Assembly: GCF_000284255.1 (NCBI RefSeq)
Contig: NC_017075.1
Coordinates: 4,402,001 to 4,466,000, forward strand
Reading direction: 5' to 3'
From: Rubrivivax gelatinosus IL144
GTDB lineage: Bacteria; Pseudomonadota; Gammaproteobacteria; Burkholderiales; Burkholderiaceae_C
DNA length: 64,000 bases
In this document: piece by piece, positions 1 to 11,184 of the stretch
How the letters are laid out: each line of letters opens with the position of its first letter
Numbering within the stretch: the stretch's first letter is position 1
Notes under the pieces: model-generated
Told to the model about the DNA's origin: nothing
Database searches by the model: none
Seen by the model: only the letters and a program-made list of their open reading frames with translations
Program-made: the position numbers and the translations under genes

Positions 1-382
1 CGACGACGACGAAGGACGTGGCGTAGTCGCTCTCGTCGCTGACGGTGACGTGGGCGACGAGACCGCGCGCGGCGAACCAGGCGGCCAGATCGCCCGACAG
101 GCGGACGAAGGGCTTGCCGCTGGCTTCGTTGAGGATCTGGCAGGCGCGCCAGGTCATCGGCATGTGCAGGCCCAGGCCGATGGCCTTGGAGAAGGCCTCC
201 TTGGCCGAGAAGCGTGTCGCCAGGAAGGCGATGCCGCGCGCCTCGGCACGCGCACGCCGGGCGTGGAAGACGCGCAGCTCGTCGTCACCCAGCACCTTCT
301 CGGCGAAACGGTCGCCGCGCCGCGCCAGCGTCGCCTGGATGCGGCGGATGTCGCAGACGTCGGTGCCGATGCCGTAGATCAC
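1..382 (-). CDS. acpS: holo-[acyl-carrier-protein] synthase AcpS (partial at window edge)
   Basis: AcpS transfers 4'-phosphopantetheine from CoA to the serine of acyl carrier protein, making it active for fatty acid synthesis. The minus-strand reading from a GTG at 382 begins with [12 protein letters not shown] and contains [14 protein letters not shown], the two Mg/CoA-binding signatures of the family. About 127 residues lie in the window; the family is usually about 125-135 residues, so only a few C-terminal residues should be missing. The gene follows pdxJ with a 5-base gap, the usual pdxJ-acpS pairing of proteobacteria. A GTG start is chosen because it sits exactly at the family N terminus. 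Confidence 0.93.
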   Translation of the reverse strand, partial: MIYGIGTDVCDIRRIQATLARRGDRFAEKVLGDDELRVFHARRARAEARGIAFLATRFSAKEAFSKAIGLGLHMPMTWRACQILNEASGKPFVRLSGDLAAWFAARGLVAHVTVSDESDYATSFVVV

Positions 383-387
383 GCCGG

Positions 388-1170
388 TCAGCCTTGCGAG
401 GCCGAGCGGATCGACCGCTGGTAGGCGCGCACCGTCTCCGGCAGCCCCAGCTCCAGCGCGTCAGCGATCAGCGCGTGGCCGATCGACACCTCCTGCACGC
501 CGGGCACGGCACGCAGGAAGTCGGGCAGGTTGTCGCGGTTCAGGTCGTGGCCGGCGTTGAGCTGCAGCCCGGCGGCCAGCGCGGCACGGCCGGCGGCGGC
601 GAAACGCTCCAGCATCTCGGCCTGCTTGGGCGTGCCCCAGGCGGCGGCGTAGGGCTCGGTGTAGAGCTCGACGCGGTCGGCGCCGATCTCGCGCGCGATG
701 GCCATCGCCTCGGGGATCGGGTCCATGAAGAGGCTGACGCGCACGCCGAAGGAATGCGCCTCGGCGATCACCGGGCGCAGGCGCTCGACGTCCTCGGGCA
801 GGTTCCAGCCGTGGTCGGAGGTGAACTGCACCTCGCTGTCGGGCACGAAGGTCACCTGCTGCGGGCGCAGCTCGCGCACGTAGGCCATCAGGTTGTGGAA
901 GGGGTTGCCCTCGATGTTGTATTCGGCCTGCGGCCAGTGGCGCAGCAGCGCCGCCAGCTCGTGCACGTCGTGGCCGCGGATGTGGCGCTCGTCGGGCCGC
1001 GGATGCACGGTGATGCCGTCGGCACCGGCCTCCAGGCACAGCGTGGCGGCACGCACCACGCTCGGGATGCCCAGGTGGCGGGTGTTGCGCAGCAGCGCGA
1101 CCTTGTTGACGTTGACCGAAAGCTTGGTCAGGCCGCCGGCGGCGGCCTCGGGAGCGACGAGAGGATTCAT
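388..1170 (-). CDS. pdxJ: pyridoxine 5'-phosphate synthase PdxJ
   Basis: PdxJ condenses 1-deoxy-D-xylulose 5-phosphate with 3-amino-2-oxopropyl phosphate to give pyridoxine 5'-phosphate, the last ring-forming step of DXP-dependent vitamin B6 synthesis. The 260-residue product shows the TIM-barrel landmarks [28 protein letters not shown] and LNAGHDLN, and is close to the family length, with a short N-terminal addition. The ATG at 1170 is chosen because it overlaps the recO stop as ATGA and starts just before conserved sequence; a longer upstream frame exists but only reads through recO. Cytoplasmic. It lies between recO and acpS, as in many Burkholderiales. Confidence 0.95.
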   Translation of the reverse strand: MNPLVAPEAAAGGLTKLSVNVNKVALLRNTRHLGIPSVVRAATLCLEAGADGITVHPRPDERHIRGHDVHELAALLRHWPQAEYNIEGNPFHNLMAYVRELRPQQVTFVPDSEVQFTSDHGWNLPEDVERLRPVIAEAHSFGVRVSLFMDPIPEAMAIAREIGADRVELYTEPYAAAWGTPKQAEMLERFAAAGRAALAAGLQLNAGHDLNRDNLPDFLRAVPGVQEVSIGHALIADALELGLPETVRAYQRSIRSASQG

Positions 1171-1922
1171 CGGGAAGCGGTGTCGACGAGCTTTTGCACG
1201 TCCTGGAAGACCTGGCGCGAGCGCAGCCGGGCATGGCCGAGATGATAGTGAAGCACCGTGCGCAGCGGCCCGCGCAGCGCCGGGGCCACCGGCGTGCAGG
1301 CGGCGCGCAGCGCCGGTCCGTGGTGGGCGACGAGCGCGGCTTCGAGCCGCACCCAGTCGGCGCCGGTCAGGCCCTCGGCGTCGGCGACGACGCCGGCCTC
1401 TGGGTGCAGCGCGTAGCGCCGCGCCGGCGCCAGCGGCGCCAGCGTCAGCGTCTCGGTGCCGAGCTCGGGCAGCAACCCCAGCTCGCGCAGCAGCACGAGT
1501 TCGAAGGCACGCAGCGCCGCCGCCTCGTCGGCGGCCAGCGCGGCCAGCGTCTCGGCGTAGGCGTCGAAGAGCTGCGGGAACGCGTCCTGGCGCGCCAGCA
1601 GCTTCATCAGCAGCTCGTTGCAATAGAAGGCCGAGAACATCGCCGCCGCCGGCACCGGCGGCACGCCGCCGCCCCATTCGGCGGTGCGCAGCGTGTGGAT
1701 CTCGGCAGCCTCGTCGGCCGGCGTGCGGCCCAGCTGCACGGCGATGCGCTGGAACGGCAGCAGCACCGGGCGCAGTTGCGAGGTCGGGCGCTTGGCGCCC
1801 TTGGCGGCGACGACGACACGCCCGCGCTCGCGCGTGAACAGCTCGACGATCAGGCTGGTCTCGCTCCAGTCCCAGCTGTGCAGCACGTAGGCCGACAGCG
1901 GCGCGGCAGCCGCCCGGCTCAT
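1167..1922 (-). CDS. recO: DNA repair protein RecO
   Basis: RecO works with RecR to load RecA on SSB-coated single-stranded DNA in the RecFOR recombinational repair pathway. The 251-residue protein begins with an OB-fold region (LHSWDWSETSLIVELFTRERG) and a basic KGAKRPTSQLRPVLLPFQ stretch typical of RecO, then the helical C-terminal domain with LRTAEW. It starts 21 bases after era and overlaps pdxJ by four bases, so translation is probably coupled within an era-recO-pdxJ-acpS operon. No conserved zinc-finger cysteine set is apparent, which is common in proteobacterial RecO. Confidence 0.93.
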   Translation of the reverse strand: MSRAAAAPLSAYVLHSWDWSETSLIVELFTRERGRVVVAAKGAKRPTSQLRPVLLPFQRIAVQLGRTPADEAAEIHTLRTAEWGGGVPPVPAAAMFSAFYCNELLMKLLARQDAFPQLFDAYAETLAALAADEAAALRAFELVLLRELGLLPELGTETLTLAPLAPARRYALHPEAGVVADAEGLTGADWVRLEAALVAHHGPALRAACTPVAPALRGPLRTVLHYHLGHARLRSRQVFQDVQKLVDTASR

Positions 1923-1943
1923 CGGCGCGCCTCCCGGCTCACG

Positions 1944-2933
1944 TCACTCGTAGCCGTAGCTCCTGAGGTGGGCCTCGTCGTCGGCCCAGCCGGAACGCAC
2001 CTTGACCCACAGCTCGAGGAAGACCTTGGCGTCGAGCAGGCGCTCGAGCTCCTGGCGCGACTCGGTGCCGATGCGCTTCAGGCGCTCGCCACCCTCGCCG
2101 ATGACCATGCCCTTGTGGGCGTCGCGCTCGACGACGATGGTCGCAGCGATGCGGCGCAGCTGGCCCTCTTCCTCGAACTTGTCGATGACCACCGTCGACG
2201 AGTACGGCAGCTCGTCGCCGGTCAGGCGGAACAGCTTCTCGCGCACGATCTCGCTGGCGAGGAAACGGTCGCTGCGGTCGGTCAGCGCGTCTTCCTCGTA
2301 GAACCAGGGCTGCTCGGGCAGGTGCGGCTCGACGATGGCGAACAGGCGCTCGACGTCGGCCGCGGTGGTGGCCGACATCGGCACGTACTCGGCGAAGGCG
2401 TGGCGCTCCTGCATGCTCTTCAGCCAGGGCAGGATGTCGGTGCGGCGGCGCACCGCGTCGAGCTTGTTGGCGACCAGGATCACCGGCTTGTCCGGCGGCA
2501 GCAGCGCCAGCACCTTGGCGTCGTCCAGGCCGAAACGCCCGGCCTCGACCATGAACAGCACCGCGTCGACGTCGGCCACCGAGGCGGTGACGGTGCGGTT
2601 GAGCGTCTTGTTCATCGCGCCGCTGTGGCGCTTGAGGTGCGTGGTCTGGAAGCCCGGCGTGTCGACGAAGACGAACTGCGTCGCGCCCACCGTGCGGATG
2701 CCGGTGATGCGGTGGCGCGTGGTCTGCGCCTTGCGCGAGGTGATGCTGATCTTCTGGCCGACGAGCGCGTTGAGCAGCGTCGACTTGCCGACGTTGGGCC
2801 GGCCGACGATGGCGATCAGGCCGCAGCGCTGGCCCTCGACGGCGGCCGGTGCGGGCGGGATCGGGGGCAGTTCGTAAGCCTGGGACGACGAATCGTCCGG
2901 CGCTTCGTCGCCCGGGGAGGGTGTGGTGTTCAT
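1944..2933 (-). CDS. era: GTPase Era
   Basis: Era is an essential GTPase that binds the 3' end of 16S rRNA and assists maturation of the small ribosomal subunit. The G1 loop GRPNVGKS lies at residues 44-51, followed by the G3 [10 protein letters not shown] and G4 NKLD motifs. The C-terminal KH domain includes [13 protein letters not shown]. At 329 residues it is longer than the roughly 300-residue E. coli protein because of an N-terminal extension of about 35 residues rich in Pro, Ser and acidic residues before the GTPase core. That extension may be real or the start may be further in. It follows rnc by 16 bases, the standard rnc-era arrangement. Confidence 0.95.
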   Translation of the reverse strand: MNTTPSPGDEAPDDSSSQAYELPPIPPAPAAVEGQRCGLIAIVGRPNVGKSTLLNALVGQKISITSRKAQTTRHRITGIRTVGATQFVFVDTPGFQTTHLKRHSGAMNKTLNRTVTASVADVDAVLFMVEAGRFGLDDAKVLALLPPDKPVILVANKLDAVRRRTDILPWLKSMQERHAFAEYVPMSATTAADVERLFAIVEPHLPEQPWFYEEDALTDRSDRFLASEIVREKLFRLTGDELPYSSTVVIDKFEEEGQLRRIAATIVVERDAHKGMVIGEGGERLKRIGTESRQELERLLDAKVFLELWVKVRSGWADDEAHLRSYGYE

Positions 2934-2949
2934 CGCGTGGGCGGGCGCT

Positions 2950-3657
2950 TCAGGAGCGCAAGGGGCCGCCGGGTTTGTCGTCGGCTTTCAAGCCTTCGAG
3001 CAGGCGGCGCGCGGCCTCCTGCTCGGCGGTGCGGCGGGAGCGGCCTTCGCCGCGTTCGGCGAGGCCCAGCGTGGCGACGGCGCACTCGACCTCGAAGGTC
3101 TGGGCGTGCTTCTCGCCGCGCGTGGCGACGATGCGGTAGGCCGGCACCGGCAGGCGCCGCGCCTGCAGCCATTCCTGCAGCTCGGTCTTGGCGTCCTTGG
3201 TCCAGGCGTCGGCCTCGGTGGCGGCGATGACCTCGCCGAAGAGGCGGCGCACGGCAGCCAGCGCCGGCTCGTAGCCGCCGTCCAGGAAGATCGCGCCGAT
3301 CAGCGCCTCGACGGCATCGGCGAGGATCGACGGCCGCTGGGCGCCACCGCCGCGCATCTCGCCTTCGGACATGCGCAGCACCTCGGGCAGGCCCAAAGTC
3401 AGCGCGACGCGGTGCAGGCTGTCCTCGCGCACGAGGTGGGCGCGCACGCGCGTCAGGTCGCCTTCGTCGCTGCCGGAGAAACGTTCGTACAGCAGCGCCG
3501 AGACGGCGCAGTTGAGCACCGAGTCGCCGAGGAATTCGAGGCGCTCGTTGTGGTCCGCGCCCCAGCTGCGGTGCGTGAGCGCGCGCGTCAGCAGGCCGGT
3601 GCGCTCGAAGCGGTGACCGAGCCGTTGCTGCAGGGCGTCGTGCCGGGTGTCCATCAC
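2950..3657 (-). CDS. rnc: ribonuclease III
   Basis: RNase III cleaves double-stranded RNA and processes the rRNA precursor and some mRNAs. The 235-residue product has the signature [12 protein letters not shown] near residue 40, with the Mg-binding Glu and Asp, a second acidic site in [14 protein letters not shown], and a C-terminal double-stranded-RNA-binding domain beginning near [13 protein letters not shown]. Length matches the family (about 225-240). The start overlaps the stop of the upstream DUF4845 gene by four bases (ATGA), so the two are probably translationally coupled; era follows. Confidence 0.95.
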   Translation of the reverse strand: MMDTRHDALQQRLGHRFERTGLLTRALTHRSWGADHNERLEFLGDSVLNCAVSALLYERFSGSDEGDLTRVRAHLVREDSLHRVALTLGLPEVLRMSEGEMRGGGAQRPSILADAVEALIGAIFLDGGYEPALAAVRRLFGEVIAATEADAWTKDAKTELQEWLQARRLPVPAYRIVATRGEKHAQTFEVECAVATLGLAERGEGRSRRTAEQEAARRLLEGLKADDKPGGPLRS

Positions 3658-4031
3658 GGTGCCTTCGCCTGACCCTCGTACTTGAGCAGCAGGTAGACCG
3701 GGCCGAACAGCGGGATCTCCTTGTCGTAGGCGAAGCCGATGACGACCTTGTCGTTCTCTTTCGTGATCACGAGGTCCTTGCTGTCGATCGAGGCGATCGA
3801 GTACTCGACCTCCTTCTGGCGGTCGAACGCGGTGCGCGCTTCGGCCACCGTGGCCGGCTGGCCGGCGGCGACCTTCTCGACCGCACGCTTGATCGTCAGG
3901 TACTCGTTGATGGTCGGCACCGCACGCACCAGCACGTAGCCGATGAAGCCGACGAGCAAGGCCCAGAACAGCAGCCCGAAGAGGGTGATGCCGCGTTGGC
4001 TGGCGCGCGGCAGGCGCGGGACCGGAGTCAT
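3654..4031 (-). CDS. DUF4845 single-pass membrane protein
   Basis: A 125-residue protein with one membrane segment at about residues 15-38 (ITLFGLLFWALLVGFIGYVL) followed by a periplasmic-type domain (PTINEYLTIKRAVEKV, then KEVEYSIASIDSKDL). This layout matches the DUF4845 family found between lepB and rnc in Beta- and Gammaproteobacteria. The N terminus, with Gly-Ile-Thr-Leu before the hydrophobic segment, resembles type IV pilin-like leaders, but I would not call it a pilin. Function is unknown. The lepB-DUF4845-rnc order suggests cotranscription with envelope and RNA-processing genes. Confidence 0.85.
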   Translation of the reverse strand: MTPVPRLPRASQRGITLFGLLFWALLVGFIGYVLVRAVPTINEYLTIKRAVEKVAAGQPATVAEARTAFDRQKEVEYSIASIDSKDLVITKENDKVVIGFAYDKEIPLFGPVYLLLKYEGQAKAP

Positions 4032-4068
4032 GTTCGCCTCTCGTTGTACGCTGCTTCGAGGGCCGGGT

Positions 4069-5037
4069 TCAGTGGAACGATCCGATGCGGCCCAGGTCGC
4101 CCAGGTTCATCCAGACGAAGAATGCCTTGCCGACGATGTTCTCGTCCGGAACGAATCCCCAGAAGCGCGAATCCTGCGAGTCGTCGCGGTTGTCGCCCAT
4201 CATGAAGTAATGCCCGGGCGGCACCTTGCACGTCACGCCTTCGGCGCTGTACTGGCAATTCTCGTGCATCGGGAAGCTCTTGGGCTCCGGGCCGTAGAAG
4301 GCCGGGCGGTTCGGGTCGACGAGGATGCGGTGCTCCACGGCGCCCAGCTTCTCCGAGAACATCGGCGAGTAGCGCAGGCGGTCCTCGTTGTAGAAGTCGC
4401 CCAGCGGCGTCACCGGCGCCGGCTGGCCGTTGACGTAGAGCTTCTGGTTCACGTAGCGGATCTCGTCGCCCGGCACGCCGACGACACGCTTGATGTAGTC
4501 CACGCGCGGGTCGATCGGATAGCGGAAGACGACGACGTCGCCGCGCTCCGGGTCGTGGTTGGCGATGATCTTCTTGTTGATCACCGGCAGCCGGATGCCG
4601 TAGTGGTACTTGTTGACGAGGATGAGGTCGCCGACGAGCAGCGTCGGGATCATCGAGCCCGACGGGATCTTGAACGGCTCGAACATGAACGAGCGCAGCA
4701 GGAAGATCACGACGATCACCGGGAACAGCCCGGCGGTCCAGTCCAGCCACCAGGGCTGCTCGAGGATCTTCTCCTTGGCCGCGCCGACGTCGCCGTCGAC
4801 CTTGGCGATGCCCTGGCGCGCGAGGTCTTCGCGGCGCGCGGCGTCCTGGCGCTCCAGCTCCGCGGCCGCGGCCTGCCGGGCCGGGCGGAAGTGGAAGCGC
4901 TCGGCCAGCCAGTAGCAGAGGGTGACGGCGCTGAGGAGGAACAGCAGCAGCGAGAAGTTGCCCGTCCACTGCCCGAGGAACCAGCCGCCGAGGTAGACGA
5001 CCAGGGCGCCGTACAGGACGGCGGTCAGAGTGCTCAT
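4069..5037 (-). CDS. lepB: signal peptidase I
   Basis: LepB removes signal peptides from secreted proteins on the periplasmic face of the inner membrane. The 322-residue product has two N-terminal membrane segments (about residues 4-22 with 28-45, and 102-118), the catalytic Ser128 in PSGSMIPTL and the catalytic Lys183 in DYIKRVVG, then the GDNRDDSQDSR box near the C terminus. The ATG at 5037 is used because the frame further upstream only reads through lepA in another phase. It follows lepA by 8 bases, the classical lepA-lepB operon. Confidence 0.96.
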   Translation of the reverse strand: MSTLTAVLYGALVVYLGGWFLGQWTGNFSLLLFLLSAVTLCYWLAERFHFRPARQAAAAELERQDAARREDLARQGIAKVDGDVGAAKEKILEQPWWLDWTAGLFPVIVVIFLLRSFMFEPFKIPSGSMIPTLLVGDLILVNKYHYGIRLPVINKKIIANHDPERGDVVVFRYPIDPRVDYIKRVVGVPGDEIRYVNQKLYVNGQPAPVTPLGDFYNEDRLRYSPMFSEKLGAVEHRILVDPNRPAFYGPEPKSFPMHENCQYSAEGVTCKVPPGHYFMMGDNRDDSQDSRFWGFVPDENIVGKAFFVWMNLGDLGRIGSFH

Positions 5038-5045
5038 CAAGGTGT

Positions 5046-6863
<1,818 letters not shown>

Positions 6864-7335
6864 CAGCCGGCGGTCGCGGCGCGGTTATCAACCAGGGCCG
6901 GACCGGGCAGCACGAGGGCGGGAAACCGCCGTCGCGTCATGCCGTGCCGGAAACAAAAAAAAGGCACGTCCAAGAGGTGACGCGCCTTCCAACAGAACGT
7001 ATGGCAACTGCTTGTTGGGCGTCCATTGTAGCCAAAAGGCCCCGCCGGCAAGCCCTCCACCGACCGCTTTCCGGGGCTTCGGGTCCGGTCATCCGGCGGA
7101 CATGTCCACAAGTTTTCCACAAGGCGCGACGCCCTCGGCCTGCGCGCCGGAACGGCCGGCCACTGCATGCGGCCAGCGCGTCGCCGCGCGGCGGGACGGG
7201 CTGGATTCTAGACGCTGCGCGCACTAATCCCACGAGACGAAAACCAGAAGTGAGGAGGCGCTCACGTTCTGCCGGCTTGCGCCGTGGGCGGCGTGCGACA
7301 TCCGACCCGCAGCCGTGGGGGCCGCGGCCGCGAGT
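6864..7335. other. 472-base intergenic region between degP and lepA
   Basis: No protein gene is convincing here. One minus-strand frame (6860-7168) is open for about 100 codons but runs through the terminator, has no recognisable domain and is rich in Arg and Pro like other shadow frames. The only clear element is the terminator at 6955-6988; the lepA promoter is expected between it and 6863, but I cannot point to a good -35/-10 pair. No tRNA cloverleaf is visible. Some relatives have a small thiol-redox gene in this place; I see no CxxC motif here. Confidence 0.6.
6955..6988 (-). terminator. rho-independent terminator downstream of degP
   Basis: On the minus strand a 10-base arm AAGGCGCGTC pairs with GACGTGCCTT (one G-T wobble) around an 8-base loop and runs into eight consecutive T residues. 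The T tract follows only in the minus direction, so this ends transcripts coming from degP before lepA. It lies about 350 bases after the degP stop codon. Confidence 0.78.
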
Positions 7336-8826
7336 TCAGCGCGCAGGGCGGATGACCAGGTAGCTGACCGCGTCGCCGCGGCGCACTAGCACGCTGATCG
7401 CCTTCGACTTCTCGGCCTTGGCCGCCAGCGACTGGAACTGGCGCGCGTCGACGACGTCGGTGTTGTCCAGCGCCAGGATCACGTCGCCCGGGCGCAGGCC
7501 GGCCCGTGCCGCAGCGCCGTCGACCGATTCGACCCGCACGCCGCCGCGCACGCCGAGCTGGCGCTTCTGCGCCTCGGCGAGGTCGGCGACCGACAGGCCG
7601 AGCGCGCTCTTGGCCGCGGGCGCGCTGCCCGGCGCACTGGCCGGGCGGGCGGCACGATCGTCCTGGAACTCGGCGACGGTGACGCTCAGCTCCTGCGTCT
7701 TGCCACGGCGGAAGACCGTCAGCCGGCTCTCGCTGCCGGGCTTGATCGCACCGACGATGCGCGGCAGCTCGCCGGAACGCTCGACCGGCTTGCCGTCGAC
7801 GCGGGTGATGATGTCGCCCGCTTCGACGCCGGCCTTCTCGGCCGGGCCGCCCTTCTCGACGTTGCGCACCAGCGCGCCGGCGGGCTTGCCCAGGCCGATC
7901 GCCTCGGCGACCTCCTTGGTCACCGGCGCGATCTGCACGCCGATGCGGCCGCGCACGACACGCCCGCTGGCGCGCAGCTGGTCGGCGACACGGATCGCGT
8001 CGTCGATCGGAATCGCGAAGCTGATGCCCATGAAGCCGCCCGAGCGGCTGTAGATCTGCGAGTTGATGCCGACGACCTCGCCGCGCAGGTTCAGCAGCGG
8101 CCCGCCGGAGTTGCCGGGGTTGATCGCGACGTCGGTCTGGATGAAGTTCAGGTAGTCGCCGGTGTCGCGCTGCTTGGCGCTGACGATGCCGGCGGTGACG
8201 GTGTTGTCCAGCCCGAAGGGCGAGCCGATCGCGACGACCCACTCGCCGACCTTGAGCCGGCCGGCATCGCCGATCTTCAGCGCCGGCAGCCCGGTGGCGT
8301 CGATCTTGACGACGGCCACGTCGGTGCGCGCGTCGGCGCCGACGATGCGCGCCTTCAGCTCGCGCTGGTCGGTCAGCGTGACGATGACCTCCTCGGCGCC
8401 CTCGACGACGTGGGCGTTGGTCAGCACGTAGCCGTCGGCGCTGATGATGAAACCCGAGCCGACGCCGCGCGGCTGGGTCTGCGGGTTGGCGTCGTCGTCT
8501 TCGTCCTCGCCGCCACCGCCGCGCGGCGTCGAGCGCGGCAGCGGGATGCCGAAGCGGCGCAGGAACTCCTCGATGCCGGGATCCAGGTCCTGCGAGCCGC
8601 GGGCGCGCACGCGTTCGGTGGTGCGGATGTTGACGACGCCCGGGCCGACACGTTCGACGAGTTCGCTGAAGTCCGGCAACGCAGCGGTCGGCGCGGCCAC
8701 CGGCACGGCAGCGGTCTGCGCGCCGGCGAAGCCCGGCGAGGACAAGGCCGCGGCGAGCGCGAGCGCGCCCAGCACCGGCGCCAGGCGGCCGGCGGAGGAA
8801 ACGGCAGGAATCGTTCTGTCGTTCAT
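7336..8826 (-). CDS. degP: periplasmic serine protease DegP/MucD type
   Basis: A DegP/HtrA-family protease that degrades misfolded envelope proteins and, as MucD, restrains the sigma-E response. The 496-residue product has an N-terminal signal peptide (hydrophobic core around residues 13-35 ending near GAQ), a trypsin-like domain with catalytic His139 (TNAHVV), Asp169 (RTDVAV) and Ser240 (GNSGGP), and two PDZ domains (about 285-385 and 405-490). A low-complexity Gly/Glu/Asp loop lies at about residues 100-115, corresponding to the variable LA loop. It is the last gene of rpoE-rseA-rseB-degP, so it is likely transcribed with, and by, the sigma factor encoded upstream. Confidence 0.95.
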   Translation of the reverse strand: MNDRTIPAVSSAGRLAPVLGALALAAALSSPGFAGAQTAAVPVAAPTAALPDFSELVERVGPGVVNIRTTERVRARGSQDLDPGIEEFLRRFGIPLPRSTPRGGGGEDEDDDANPQTQPRGVGSGFIISADGYVLTNAHVVEGAEEVIVTLTDQRELKARIVGADARTDVAVVKIDATGLPALKIGDAGRLKVGEWVVAIGSPFGLDNTVTAGIVSAKQRDTGDYLNFIQTDVAINPGNSGGPLLNLRGEVVGINSQIYSRSGGFMGISFAIPIDDAIRVADQLRASGRVVRGRIGVQIAPVTKEVAEAIGLGKPAGALVRNVEKGGPAEKAGVEAGDIITRVDGKPVERSGELPRIVGAIKPGSESRLTVFRRGKTQELSVTVAEFQDDRAARPASAPGSAPAAKSALGLSVADLAEAQKRQLGVRGGVRVESVDGAAARAGLRPGDVILALDNTDVVDARQFQSLAAKAEKSKAISVLVRRGDAVSYLVIRPAR

Positions 8827-8866
8827 GGCGATGCGACGGTTGCGATGGAAGACGTGGCGGGCGCCG

Positions 8867-9865
8867 CTAGTGCTTGCGTTGCAGCGCCTCGGAGAAAGCC
8901 TTCAGCGTGAGCGGCGGCACGTCGCCCATCACGGTGATCCAGTACAGCCCCCGGCGCTGGCGCAGCGTGCCGGTGGCACCGACCTGACCGGACAGGTCGG
9001 CATAGTCGCGGCGGCCGTCGAAAGGCTCGACGAACAGCGAGACGTGGGTCAGCCCGTCGGTGAACACCGCCTGCAGCACCTCGTCCTTGCCGGCGGCTTC
9101 CAGCGGCCGCTTGACGACGCCGGCGAGGCGGAAGCCCGGCACCGGACGCTCCAGCGCCCAGCCTTCGGCTTCGAGCTGGGTCGGCGACAGCTGCGTCTTG
9201 ACGATGCGGTAGCCGTCGAGCTTGCGGATCGGCTGGGTGACGGTGTCCGGCTGCGGCCGGATGCCGAGCTCCACCGCCGAGAAGGCCGAGGACTCGAGCA
9301 CGGTGCGGTCGGCCCCGACGATGTCGGCGCGCAGCATCAGCCCGGTCGCGCGGTCGGCCCACAGGCGCTGGGCGTAGCGCCAGGCGTCCTTGGGCTGCAG
9401 CAGCAGCACCTGGGCGTCGCGGCCGGCGACACGCTCCACACCTTCGAGCTTGGCGTCGTAGTGGTCGAGCGCACGCGGGTCGACGCTGCGCCGCGCCGCC
9501 GGCAGCTTGGCGATCGCCGGGCGGTCCTCGACGACGGCGACGCCGGACTGCGGCCAGATCGTGTGCACCGAGTCGTTGACGCGGTAGACACGCTGCTGGC
9601 GGCCGTCCAGCGCTTCCACGCGCTCGTAGGACTGGTCGCCGACGGCGAAGTGCGCGATGCGCGAACTCGACACCACACCGTTGGCGCTGACGACCAGGGT
9701 GCCCTGATAGTTGCGCTCGTAGGCCGCGGCGTGGATGCGCGTGAGCCAGGCGCGCGCGTCCGGCGGCGCCGCCACGGCGGAGGTCACGAACGCGAACGGG
9801 GCGAACAGCGAAGCGAGCGAGGCGAGCGAGGCGATCGGCAGCCAGTACCGGACGACGGAACGCAT
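8867..9865 (-). CDS. rseB: sigma-E factor regulatory protein RseB/MucB
   Basis: RseB is a periplasmic protein that binds the anti-sigma factor RseA and protects it from DegS cleavage until it senses off-pathway lipopolysaccharide or lipoprotein signals. The 332-residue product has a signal peptide ending near SAVAAPPDA, then the LolA-like domain (YQGTLVVSANG, SSRIAHFAVGDQSYERVEALDG) and the smaller C-terminal domain. The start is 7 bases after rseA. A 9-base tandem repeat in the DNA encodes the Ala-Ser-Leu repeats of the signal peptide (about 9813-9838). Confidence 0.9.
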   Translation of the reverse strand: MRSVVRYWLPIASLASLASLFAPFAFVTSAVAAPPDARAWLTRIHAAAYERNYQGTLVVSANGVVSSSRIAHFAVGDQSYERVEALDGRQQRVYRVNDSVHTIWPQSGVAVVEDRPAIAKLPAARRSVDPRALDHYDAKLEGVERVAGRDAQVLLLQPKDAWRYAQRLWADRATGLMLRADIVGADRTVLESSAFSAVELGIRPQPDTVTQPIRKLDGYRIVKTQLSPTQLEAEGWALERPVPGFRLAGVVKRPLEAAGKDEVLQAVFTDGLTHVSLFVEPFDGRRDYADLSGQVGATGTLRQRRGLYWITVMGDVPPLTLKAFSEALQRKH

Positions 9866-9872
9866 CGGCAGC

Positions 9873-10535
9873 TCAGCGGGAAGCGGCGAGCTCGGGGGCC
9901 ATCACCTCGACGTTGCGCGGCACGCCGCCGGGCAGCGCGGCCGGGCCGCCGGCCATCGCGTCGCGGTGCGCGCGCAGGTAGGCGTCCAGGCGCGCATCGC
10001 GGATCAGCCGGCCCTCGACGACCAGCGCGCGCGGCGCCGCGGCGCCGGTCGTCGCCAGGCTCAGGCCCGGATTGGCGGGCGGCGCGTCGGCGAGCACCGC
10101 AGCGCCGGAAGGCGCGAGCGTCGACATGCGCGTCACGACGACGACCCCGGCGACGGCGACGAACCCGGCCGCCACCGCCGCCGGCGCCAGCCAGGCGTGG
10201 CGCCGACGGCTGCCCGCCACAGCCACCACGGCCGCCGGCTGGGCGACGGCGGGACGCTCCAGCGGCTGCGGCGCCAGCACCACCGGCTCCTCGGCCAGGC
10301 GCGCGCGCAGCCCGGTGAGAAAGGCGCAGTCGCGCGAGGCTGGATTGGCCAGGTCCTCGGAGCGCATGACGTCGCCGATCAGCTGGTAGGCGTGCCAGGT
10401 GCGCCGGGCTTCGGGGTCGTCGCGCCAGCGCGCGCAGCCCTCGTCCAGCGCCGACGGGTCGCCGTCGACCAGGGCCGACAACAGGGACGCAGTGGAATCC
10501 CCGGGAGGCGTGGCGCTGTTGCGGTTCGGGTTCAT
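9873..10535 (-). CDS. rseA: anti-sigma-E factor RseA/MucA
   Basis: RseA is a single-pass inner-membrane protein whose cytoplasmic N-terminal domain holds the extracytoplasmic-function sigma factor inactive; regulated proteolysis releases it. The product from the ATG at 10535 is 220 residues. Residues about 15-65 (LLSALVDGDPSALDEG, then TWHAYQLIGDVMRSED) match the anti-sigma domain. One membrane segment lies at about 114-134, followed by a periplasmic tail. A GTG at 10589 in the same frame would add 18 residues and overlap the end of rpoE; I prefer the ATG because it starts close to the conserved domain. Placement between rpoE and rseB supports the call. Confidence 0.88.
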   Translation of the reverse strand: MNPNRNSATPPGDSTASLLSALVDGDPSALDEGCARWRDDPEARRTWHAYQLIGDVMRSEDLANPASRDCAFLTGLRARLAEEPVVLAPQPLERPAVAQPAAVVAVAGSRRRHAWLAPAAVAAGFVAVAGVVVVTRMSTLAPSGAAVLADAPPANPGLSLATTGAAAPRALVVEGRLIRDARLDAYLRAHRDAMAGGPAALPGGVPRNVEVMAPELAASR

Positions 10536-10575
10536 CGGATGAGTGGTGGTTCGTCGCGTGCAGGCAGGTGCCGGG

Positions 10576-11184
10576 TCACCAGCGTTCACCTTCGCGCGTG
10601 TCGAGAAGCGGGCGCAGCCGCGTCGCGATGGCCTCCCGGGCGCGGAAGATGCGCGAGCGCACGGTTCCGATCGGGCAATTCATCACGTCGGCAATCTCTT
10701 CGTAGCTCAGACCTTCGATCTCGCGAAGCGTGATCGCCTGACGGAGATCCTCCGACAGGGCCTCGATCGCCGCGTTCACGGCCGTCGCGATCTCCCGGCT
10801 GGCCATCAAGGCCTCGGGGGTCGCGCCATCGCTTAGTTCGTTTTCGACACGAGAAGTTTCATCGTCATCGCCCGACGATGCCAGCGAGCCCTCCGTGACC
10901 AGGGGATCACGGCGCAACTCGACCAGCGCCTTCTTGGCGGTGTTGACGGCGATGCGGTAGAGCCAGGTGTAGAACGCGCTGTCGCCGCGGAACTGCGGCA
11001 GCGCGCGGTAGGCGCGGATGAAGCTCTCCTGCGCGATGTCCTGCACCAGGCCGTCGTCGCGCACCATGCGCCCGACCAGGCGCTCGATGCGGCGCTGGTA
11101 CTTGACGACGAGCATCTCGAACGCCCGCATGTCACCGCGCTTGGCGCGCTCGACCAGCAGGGCGTCGGCATCGGCGTCGGTCAT
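10576..11184 (-). CDS. rpoE: RNA polymerase sigma factor RpoE/AlgU
   Basis: An extracytoplasmic-function sigma factor directing the envelope-stress regulon. The 202-residue product has sigma region 2 (MRAFEMLVVKYQRRIERLVGRM, with the core-binding DIAQESFIRAYRALPQFRG) and region 4 (LREIEGLSYEEIADVMNCPIGTVRSRIFRARE). The ATG at 11184 gives the usual length; the same frame continues upstream but without family similarity. Its first codon overlaps the stop of the upstream small membrane-protein gene (ATGA). Autoregulation is expected for this family, but I could not pick out a sigma-E type promoter by eye. Confidence 0.95.
   Translation of the reverse strand: MTDADADALLVERAKRGDMRAFEMLVVKYQRRIERLVGRMVRDDGLVQDIAQESFIRAYRALPQFRGDSAFYTWLYRIAVNTAKKALVELRRDPLVTEGSLASSGDDDETSRVENELSDGATPEALMASREIATAVNAAIEALSEDLRQAITLREIEGLSYEEIADVMNCPIGTVRSRIFRAREAIATRLRPLLDTREGERW

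Noticed and set aside
3654..4031. DUF4845 protein as a type IV pilin because of the N-terminal hydrophobic helix after GITL
   Set aside because: No Phe/Glu pair of a prepilin cleavage site and the lepB-rnc context fits DUF4845.
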